Assembly: GCA_900543175.1 (NCBI GenBank)
Contig: UQQO01000086.1
Coordinates: 1-9,744 of the forward strand
Reading direction: 5' to 3'
DNA from: an uncultured Fusobacterium sp.
Lineage (GTDB): Bacteria > Fusobacteriota > Fusobacteriia > Fusobacteriales > Fusobacteriaceae
Length of the DNA: 9,744 nucleotides
A program made the translations under genes and the position numbers. Positions 5,059 through 9,744 of the stretch are shown here, piece after piece. The notes beneath the pieces were generated by a model that was not told the origin of the DNA, did no database searches, and saw nothing but the letters and a program-made list of their open reading frames with translations. The stretch's first letter is position 1, and every line of letters starts with the position of its first letter.

Positions 5059-7208
5059 CAGAAAAGGACTTAGGACAAATAATTCCTGATATTTTAGCAA
5101 CTGCTACAGTAGATAACAAAGTTGGAGAACCTGCTGTAAATGTAACTGTAGAACAGATTAATGAAGTAAATAGACTAGAGAGAAAATTTAACTTTGAGTT
5201 TGTAAATATGAAGGGAGAAAAGGGAGATACTCCTGTGAAAGGAGTAGATTATCTAACAGAGGAAGAAAAGCAACAATTCACAACAGAGACTCTTAGTTTA
5301 GTAACTGCTGAGGGTACAAAACAAGTTAAAACTGTAACTGATAAAGGTACTGAAGAAGTTAGTAAAGTAACTGCTGAGGGAAATAAACAAATAAGCCTTA
5401 CTCAAGCTGAAGCTCTAAAAGTTATAGAGCAATTAAAAAAGTTGGTTGAAGGTAATCCTGAAACTTCTAATGCACAAACTTTGAGTGGGAAAACAAGAGT
5501 TGAATTTGAGCAAGATTTAATTGAAGTGGAAAAAAGTGAAATTGAACCTGTTAGTAAATCTGTATTTGGAGAAAGAAAATTATTGATTGCAAATCCTGTC
5601 GATACAGATTGGACAGGTATTATGGATGAAAGTGGAAATATTATCCAAAAAGAAGATGGAACTAGATGGCATAAAACATATAAGTTATGCGATAAAGATA
5701 CAACAATAAAAGTTTATGATTGGGCAGGCGGGAATGTAAAACATTGTGTATTTTTAAACTCTTCTAAAAAAGTATTAGGAACAACTACAGGCGGTTGGGT
5801 AAATAAATATATAGATGTTCAAGTCCCTGCTGGTTCAAAATATGTCGTAGTCAATGCTACTGATAATGTTGAAAAAGTAAGCTGTAAAACCTATACTCAT
5901 GATACTAGTTTTAATGTTAATAAAAAAATAAACGATATAGATGCTTCTGTTGAATCTATTAATTCTTCTCTTAAAACTATTAATAATAAAATTGATGTAA
6001 TTAAATCGTTATCAGAAACATTTGATGTAACTATGAAATCTGTTACAGATACACTATTTACAAAAAAATATACTTCATTAAGTTTTGTAGATGAAACAAA
6101 TAGTTTTCTTCTTGATGGAAAATTAGCTAACGGTGGTAAATCTAGGTCATATATTATAAATAAATATATAAATAAAACAGTAAAAGCAAAAGGATTTTAT
6201 GGTGGCAATTGTCCATTGGCTGTATTCTTTGATATAAATAATGAATTTATTTGTTATGTCAATGGAGATAGAGAATGGGTTAATGATTATCAAGAAATTA
6301 CAGTTCCTTACAATGCGTATAAAGTATATATAAGTGACAACGATGCTAAATATGAAATTGATTTACAAGTTCCAGAATTCGAAAGTTTTGATTTAAAGAA
6401 AGAATTAGAAACAATTAAAACAGAAATTCAAAATATAATATATGAATTACAAAACGCACAATCACAATTAGCGAAAACTCAAAGATTTAATGATTTTGAT
6501 TACGCAAATTTTGATAAAGCGTATTTTGTTTTAACTATTGACGATGCAAACAAATATCTTTCAGAAGTTTATGATTTGTGTCACGAATTAGGAATTGTTA
6601 TGTGTCCAGCGATTATACCATCAGAATTAAATACTATTTATGATAATAGTAACGGTAGAAGTATTAAAGATATTTGTGATTTAGTTGTTGCAGATGGCGG
6701 AGAAATACTTTCTCATAGTGGTAAATATATTAAAGATGATAGTACTTATACAGATTATGAAGAAGTCTTTAGAGATACTAAAAAAATATTAGAAGATAAC
6801 GGATATGAAATAAGAGGTATTATTACTGCTGGTGGCGCTGGGTATAGTTCTTTTACAAAAAAATTAGATGACTGGTCAAGAAAATATTATGATTATTCAG
6901 ATCAAAATGGCTTAAAGACATCTCCAGCTTATTCTCATTCTAGATGGTGGCATCATGATTACTCTACGATAGAAAATTGCAAGACTTATGTTGATAACGC
7001 CATTAAAAATAAATCATTTGTTGTTATGGCGATGCACGGTACTGATGACACTAGTGATTTAGAACATATAACTCATTTAAGAGAATTGTTAGAATATATG
7101 ATATCAAAAGGAAAAGATAAACTTCAATTTGTAACTTGGGCATATGTGTACGACAATTTCGGTACTACAAAACTTGAAAAAAGAATTAAAGCTTTAGAAA
7201 GTAAATAA
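5055..7208 (+). CDS. tail fibre with C-terminal NodB-type polysaccharide deacetylase domain
   Basis: This 717-residue fibre has these parts in order: a strand-rich head (1-50); a collagen-like turn GEKGDTPVKGVDYLT (54-68); a coiled coil (70-130) with three 11-residue repeats; the fibre motif TLSGKTRVEF (142-151); a beta module (about 170-280); a coil (290-320); a second, similar beta module (about 335-435); a coil (445-475); and a NodB-like domain (about 485-705). The last shows LTIDDA (Asp496, Asp497), ILSHSG (His554) and VVMAMHG (His661), matching motifs 1, 2 and 5 of carbohydrate esterase family 4. The usual second metal His of motif 2 is Tyr558. The likely role is binding and de-N-acetylating a host surface or capsule polysaccharide outside the cell. 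The ribosome binding site AAGGAGG (5041-5047) lies 7 bases before ATG. Codon use changes after about 5570 (more GCG and GGC), which suggests an acquired distal part. Activity is unproven. Confidence 0.8.
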   Translation: MTEKDLGQIIPDILATATVDNKVGEPAVNVTVEQINEVNRLERKFNFEFVNMKGEKGDTPVKGVDYLTEEEKQQFTTETLSLVTAEGTKQVKTVTDKGTEEVSKVTAEGNKQISLTQAEALKVIEQLKKLVEGNPETSNAQTLSGKTRVEFEQDLIEVEKSEIEPVSKSVFGERKLLIANPVDTDWTGIMDESGNIIQKEDGTRWHKTYKLCDKDTTIKVYDWAGGNVKHCVFLNSSKKVLGTTTGGWVNKYIDVQVPAGSKYVVVNATDNVEKVSCKTYTHDTSFNVNKKINDIDASVESINSSLKTINNKIDVIKSLSETFDVTMKSVTDTLFTKKYTSLSFVDETNSFLLDGKLANGGKSRSYIINKYINKTVKAKGFYGGNCPLAVFFDINNEFICYVNGDREWVNDYQEITVPYNAYKVYISDNDAKYEIDLQVPEFESFDLKKELETIKTEIQNIIYELQNAQSQLAKTQRFNDFDYANFDKAYFVLTIDDANKYLSEVYDLCHELGIVMCPAIIPSELNTIYDNSNGRSIKDICDLVVADGGEILSHSGKYIKDDSTYTDYEEVFRDTKKILEDNGYEIRGIITAGGAGYSSFTKKLDDWSRKYYDYSDQNGLKTSPAYSHSRWWHHDYSTIENCKTYVDNAIKNKSFVVMAMHGTDDTSDLEHITHLRELLEYMISKGKDKLQFVTWAYVYDNFGTTKLEKRIKALESK
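5301..5399 (+). repeat. three 33-bp in-frame repeats in the fibre coiled coil
   Basis: Residues 83-115 of the fibre are three 11-residue units: VTAEGTKQVKT, VTDKGTEEVSK and VTAEGNKQISL. The first and third share GTAACTGCTGAGGG (5301-5314 and 5367-5380). Eleven-residue periodicity fits a right-handed or straightened trimeric coil of a fibre shaft. Repeats of this type can expand or contract and change fibre length. Confidence 0.7.
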
Positions 7209-7217
7209 AGGAGATTT

Positions 7218-7445
7218 ATGACAGAAATAACAAGTAGATGTATTCAATATAGTTATAAAATAAAATTCTTAAATCAAAAACATACTGAAGCTGGATTATT
7301 AGATGAATACAACACTTTTATGTCTAAATGTAAAGAAATTTTATTCTCAGATAACAAAATTAACACTTTTGCAGTTAGAATAGAGCTTCCAAAACCGAGC
7401 TCAGCACTAGAAGCATTTAAAAACAGATTTAACAAGTTTTTCTAA
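7218..7445 (+). CDS. 75-aa hypothetical protein after the fibre gene
   Basis: This small soluble protein of 75 residues has a probable helical middle (about 22-42) and a C-terminal helix ending RFNKFF. AAGGAGA (7208-7214) overlaps the fibre stop and lies close before ATG 7218, so it is well expressed with the fibre. Position after a fibre gene suits a fibre chaperone or assembly factor, but nothing in the sequence shows this. It is the last gene before a stem-loop (7464-7492) that separates the structural genes from the lysis genes. I do not recognise the family. Confidence 0.5.
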   Translation: MTEITSRCIQYSYKIKFLNQKHTEAGLLDEYNTFMSKCKEILFSDNKINTFAVRIELPKPSSALEAFKNRFNKFF

Positions 7446-7463
7446 TTAGATGATGAAGATTAT

Positions 7464-7492
7464 ACCTTAGAGGTTTAAAACGCCTCTAAGGT
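7464..7492 (+). other. perfect stem-loop without U-tract
   Basis: ACCTTAGAGG (7464-7473) and CCTCTAAGGT (7483-7492) pair perfectly over 10 bases around a 9-base loop. No T run follows on either strand, so it is not a typical intrinsic terminator. It lies in the 85-base gap between the tail operon and the lysis cassette. It could be an RNA processing or stability element, a weak terminator, or a protein-binding site. Confidence 0.6.
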
Positions 7493-7530
7493 TAAATTAT
7501 AAAGAATAAAAATAATTTTGGAGGGAATGT

Positions 7531-7935
7531 ATGTATAAATTTAGTCAAAGAAGTTTAAAACACTTAAATGAATGTGATGATAGATTAATATTAATAGCAA
7601 ATAAGGCAATAGAAAGAATAGATTTCTCTATAATAGATGGAGCTAGAACAGAAGAGGAAGCTAAAAAAAATCAAGTTAAAGGAACTAGCTGGACAAACAG
7701 GTCTAAACATTGTAGAAAGCCTAAGAGTTATGCTTTTGATTTTATCCCATATCCTTTTAAAGATTGGAATGACTTAGAGGGATTTAAAAAAGTAGCTGAT
7801 GTACTAAAAGAAGAGGCTGAAAAACTTGGTATTAAAGTTAGATGGGGTGGAGATTGGAATATGAATGGTAAATATGATGATGAGATAGAGAGAGGATCAT
7901 ATGATGGAGGACATTTTGAGTTAATGGAGGAGTAA
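7531..7935 (+). CDS. M15-family endolysin (D-Ala-D-Ala carboxypeptidase / L-Ala-D-Glu peptidase type)
   Basis: This 134-residue protein is the length of a single-domain phage endolysin and has no signal peptide or wall-binding domain. The VanY/M15 features are visible: DGARTEEEA (36-44); SKH with His60, followed by AFDFIPYP with Asp70; and WGGDW (105-109) followed by GGHFEL with His128. His60, Asp70 and His128 are the expected zinc ligands. The family cleaves peptidoglycan cross-link peptides. The His-to-Asp spacing is longer than in the classical SxHxxGxAxD motif, as in the phage variants with SKH(C)...AVD..PYP. GGAGGG (7520-7525) lies 5 bases before ATG. It is the first gene of the lysis cassette and must be released through the holin. 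The exact bond cut cannot be told from sequence. Confidence 0.85.
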   Translation: MYKFSQRSLKHLNECDDRLILIANKAIERIDFSIIDGARTEEEAKKNQVKGTSWTNRSKHCRKPKSYAFDFIPYPFKDWNDLEGFKKVADVLKEEAEKLGIKVRWGGDWNMNGKYDDEIERGSYDGGHFELMEE

Positions 7936-7939
7936 CAGT

Positions 7940-8194
7940 ATGAACGGAATAGTCGCTTCAATAATAGCTTTTAGTAGTAAAATAGCTGATATTTTTAATA
8001 AAAAAGCAAAGAGTGGAGAGAAAGCTCAAGAAATTGAAATAAAAAAAATAAATACTTTTTCAAAAACAATGATGTGGATTGTTATTATAATTTTATTAAT
8101 GTGTATGTTAGCTTCTTTATTTCCTAAGTTAGCTATAACAGATTGGTGGTTTGAAAAGGCAGATATGGCACTAAAATATATTTTTACATTATAG
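7940..8194 (+). CDS. 84-aa single-span membrane protein of the lysis cassette
   Basis: This 84-residue protein has an amphipathic N-terminal helix (about 3-20), a charged middle (21-42), one membrane segment (about 44-62, MMWIVIIILLMCMLASLF) and an aromatic C-terminus (DWWFEKADMALKYIF). GGAGGAG (7926-7932) lies in the end of the endolysin gene, 7 bases before ATG 7940, so the two are coupled. A position between endolysin and holin suggests a lysis helper: a second holin, an antiholin or an inner-membrane spanin part. No lipoprotein box or outer-membrane spanin is visible in any frame here. I do not recognise the family. Confidence 0.55.
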   Translation: MNGIVASIIAFSSKIADIFNKKAKSGEKAQEIEIKKINTFSKTMMWIVIIILLMCMLASLFPKLAITDWWFEKADMALKYIFTL

Positions 8195-8204
8195 GAGGGA
8201 TTTT

Positions 8205-8654
8205 ATGACTATTACAGAAATATTACAACTTGTTATTGATGTAGGAGATATTTTCATCAATAAAGTAGTATGGTTTATAGGCTCTATTATTTCTTTAATT
8301 TTTCTTATAACTGGTGGAGAAGATAAGATGATGAATTGTCTTATAATCCTAATGACTATTGATTATCTTACAGGAGTGGCAAAAGCTATTATAATAGAAA
8401 AAGTAAATAGTAAAGCTGGATTTAAAGGATTACTAAAAAAAATGGTTATGATAGGAGTAGTTGTCTTAGCTCATCAAATAGATTTACTATTTGAAGGAAA
8501 GTTTGCTGTTAAAAGTTTGACAATAGGAATATTATTAAGTAATGAGGGATTAAGTATCTTAGAAAATGCTTCCATTTGTGGAGTTCCTATTCCTGAAAAG
8601 TTAAAGAATATGTTAGAGCAGTATAAAGATAGTAAAAATAAAAAAATTGACTAA
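8205..8654 (+). CDS. phage holin, Phage_holin_4 (toxin secretion/lysis holin) type
   Basis: This 149-residue membrane protein has hydrophobic segments at about 20-37, 43-63, 78-92 and 104-122. The family signature is visible: MTIDYLTGVAKA (50-61), then S-K-A-G-F-K-G-L-L-K-K-M (69-80), then a hydrophobic segment and a final soluble tail ending in Lys/Asp. Holins of this kind form inner-membrane holes at a set time and let the endolysin reach peptidoglycan. AGGAGGG (8193-8199) overlaps the end of the preceding gene and is 5 bases before ATG 8205. It comes after the endolysin, the reverse of the more common order. No terminator follows directly. Confidence 0.85.
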   Translation: MTITEILQLVIDVGDIFINKVVWFIGSIISLIFLITGGEDKMMNCLIILMTIDYLTGVAKAIIIEKVNSKAGFKGLLKKMVMIGVVVLAHQIDLLFEGKFAVKSLTIGILLSNEGLSILENASICGVPIPEKLKNMLEQYKDSKNKKID

Positions 8655-8999
8655 TTAAAAAAAATATTGTATTATCTAGATAAAATATTATTGCTGTTGT
8701 GATGGATTTTTCGCCTTTGCTTTAGATAGCTTAATAAGTTATCTTGATTTCAATCAAACTAATGACTTTGAAGTTTGGCTAAATCAGGCAAACAATATAC
8801 AATTTTACTTACTTAAAGTACTTGAAAAAAAACTTACAGAGGTGGTAGGTATGAAAATTAGTGTAATTGTAGGAGTTTTGGTGAAGCTGGTTCTTATGGA
8901 AGGGAATTTTCATCGAATTAAGAAGAGTCCATTAATTATAGATAAGAATACAAACACCAGCAGGGGAAAATTTCCCCTAACCTTCTACCAAATAAAAAT
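8655..8999. other. intergenic segment between holin and the right-hand terminator
   Basis: This 345-base stretch has no gene with a good ribosome binding site and start. It contains the 12-base palindrome TTATCTAGATAA (8672-8683), the startless open frame from 8680, a weak purine-rich site (AGAGGTGG, 8838-8845) before ATG 8851, and the 17-base palindrome at 8962-8978. It may be the phage end and host junction, but no tRNA, integrase or repeated attachment core is visible within the window. Confidence 0.4.
8962..8978. repeat. perfect palindrome AGGGGAAA-A-TTTCCCCT
   Basis: The arms AGGGGAAA (8962-8969) and TTTCCCCT (8971-8978) pair perfectly around one base. They are far more GC-rich than the surroundings. 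No U-tract follows on the plus strand. A hairpin with so small a loop would have to open its inner pairs. It could be a protein-binding site, part of a double hairpin with the terminator 21 bases further on, or an attachment-site element. Confidence 0.55.
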
Positions 9000-9035
9000 A
9001 AAGAGAGAAGATTATCATTTCTCTCTTTTTTATTT
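9000..9035. terminator. bidirectional intrinsic terminator
   Basis: AAAGAGAGAA (9000-9009) and TTCTCTCTTT (9019-9028) form a 10-base-pair stem with a 9-base loop (GATTATCAT), followed on the plus strand by a T-rich run to about 9035. On the minus strand the stem is followed by TATTTTTATTT. It lies between two convergent units, the phage lysis genes from the left and the TPR gene from the right, and should end both. Confidence 0.8.
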
Positions 9036-9744
9036 TATAATTTTTTTAAATTTTCTAAGGTAATAATATTTTCAATTTCTTCATCTGTTTTTCCTAAACT
9101 TTTATAACAATTTTTTATATTTTCAATCGAATCAGGGAAAAAAATTACAGCTTTTTTAAAATATTCAATTGCTTTATAAAAGTCCTTTTTACTATTAAAA
9201 ATTAATCCAAGTAAATAATAATATTTTTCATTAGTTTGATTTAATTTTATAACATTTTTTAAGCAAATTTCGGCCTCATCTAATCTACTACATTTATAAT
9301 AAAATAAACCTAAATTATATAATCCGATTTCAGTATTTATAGATTTTTTATAGTAGTCTTCTGCTTCCTTTAATTTATTTTGTTGTTCATAAAAAATTCC
9401 TAGTCCACAATAATTTAATTTATTTTCTGGATCTATCTCTATCATTTTTTTTAAACAAATTTCAGCTTCTTCCAATTTATTCTGTTTAAGATAAACCATA
9501 CTTAAATTATAATAATACAATCCTTCATCTAAATTTTCTGTAATAGCTTTTTTGAAATATATCTCTGCTTCCTCTAATCTATTTTCTTGTTGATATATCA
9601 AACCCAAATTATGTAAAAATATATCATTTTTTGGATTGTTTTTTATTAGTACTTTAAAGTATTCTTTTGCTTTAGCTAGATTATTTTCTTGTTGACATAT
9701 TAAAGCTAAATTATAAATAACACTTTCATTTTTAGGATTTATTT
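9035..9744 (-). CDS. tetratricopeptide-repeat protein (5' end outside the window)
   Basis: The frame is open to the right edge, giving 235 visible residues. Starting at TTG 9607 would cut off a clear repeat (preceded by VLIKNNPKNDIFLHNLGLIY), so the gene extends beyond the window. About six TPR units of 34 residues follow the consensus, for example LHNLGLIYQQENRLEEAE, and then a closing helix ending in LENLKKL. The fourth visible unit (NYCGLGIFYEQQNKLKEAE) is about four residues short. TPR arrays bind partner proteins or peptides; the partner is unknown. No membrane segment is visible. It is convergent with the lysis genes and shares their terminator, which fits flanking host DNA or a prophage-border gene. 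Short TPR proteins like this are common in Fusobacterium, a point from memory. Confidence 0.85.
   Translation of the reverse strand, partial: INPKNESVIYNLALICQQENNLAKAKEYFKVLIKNNPKNDIFLHNLGLIYQQENRLEEAEIYFKKAITENLDEGLYYYNLSMVYLKQNKLEEAEICLKKMIEIDPENKLNYCGLGIFYEQQNKLKEAEDYYKKSINTEIGLYNLGLFYYKCSRLDEAEICLKNVIKLNQTNEKYYYLLGLIFNSKKDFYKAIEYFKKAVIFFPDSIENIKNCYKSLGKTDEEIENIITLENLKKL

Larger units (their letters stand above)
8680..9063 (+). pseudogene. open frame lacking a start, possible gene remnant
   Basis: After TAG 8677-8679 one frame stays open for 127 codons, but its first usable start is GTG 8842. The part before this (from 8701: DGFFAFALDSLISYLDF, later FEVWLNQANNIQFYLLK) looks like real protein: amphipathic, with no low-complexity bias. 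The part after 8851 looks less like protein and runs through a palindrome and a terminator. Another frame from 8862 reads CNCRSFGEAGSYGREF and stops at 8921, which might be a frameshifted continuation. This could be a decayed gene whose 5' end was lost, for example at a recombination junction after the holin. I do not recognise it. It could also be chance. Confidence 0.3.

Noticed and set aside
5301..5399. CRISPR-like array
   Set aside because: The 33-base spacing comes from in-frame 11-residue coiled-coil repeats, with no unique spacers between them.
7464..7492. Intrinsic terminator
   Set aside because: The stem is perfect but neither strand has a U-tract, so it is listed as a stem-loop of unknown role.
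7728..7961. Minus-strand 77-codon frame
   Set aside because: It is antisense to the endolysin gene, whose zinc-ligand motifs clearly show the real frame; the Ser/Pro-rich product is typical noise.
8842..9063. 73-codon plus-strand frame as a gene
   Set aside because: The start is poor, and the frame runs through a palindrome and an intrinsic terminator and overlaps the end of the TPR gene. Only the longer open frame from 8680 is kept, as a possible remnant.
9605..9607. TTG 9607 as true start of the TPR gene
   Set aside because: It falls inside a TPR unit, and a further clear unit is encoded up to the right edge, so the gene is simply cut by the window.
1..9744. tRNA, rRNA, insertion sequence or integrase
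   Set aside because: No cloverleaf-like segment, transposase motif or tyrosine/serine recombinase motif was seen on either strand; faint or partial elements cannot be excluded without a search.

Overview
The window is very AT-rich DNA with strong GGAGG-type ribosome binding sites and heavy use of AGA, ATA and AAA codons. It looks like the late region of a tailed phage or prophage from a low-GC anaerobe. Fusobacterium is my best guess, from the composition, the phage gene mix and the short TPR protein at the right edge. A clostridial host is not excluded, and nothing in the window proves the host.

Layout. (1) Positions 1-462: a promoter, two tandem genes for ~35-residue hydrophobic, basic-tailed peptides that resemble each other, and a terminator. 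The first gene has features of a type I toxin-antitoxin unit: an extended -10 promoter, a possible opposing promoter inside the gene, and a 10-base downstream complement to its ribosome binding site. (2) Positions 463-1430: a self-contained three-gene cassette with its own promoter and terminator. It encodes a ribbon-helix-helix-like regulator, a small beta-rich soluble protein and a two-helix membrane protein. The layout is that of a phage 'moron' and could serve superinfection exclusion or host defence. (3) Positions 1459-7445: a closely packed tail-tip operon. It holds a small tail protein, a probable baseplate hub, an unrecognised tail protein, a BppU-like upper baseplate protein, a 717-residue fibre ending in a NodB-type polysaccharide deacetylase domain, and a 75-residue orphan. 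(4) Positions 7531-8654: the lysis cassette, with an M15 endolysin, an 84-residue membrane protein and a holin. (5) Positions 8655-9034: no convincing intact gene, but an open frame without a start, two palindromes and a bidirectional terminator. (6) From 9035 to the right edge, on the minus strand: a TPR-repeat gene that is cut by the window and may be flanking host DNA.

How the parts fit. The tail proteins build the distal tip, and the fibre probably binds and trims surface polysaccharide. The endolysin and holin release progeny. Regions 1 and 2 sit upstream of the tail-tip genes, each closed by its own terminator and each with its own promoter, so they can be expressed in a lysogen while late transcription reads through. 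They are the least ordinary part of the window.
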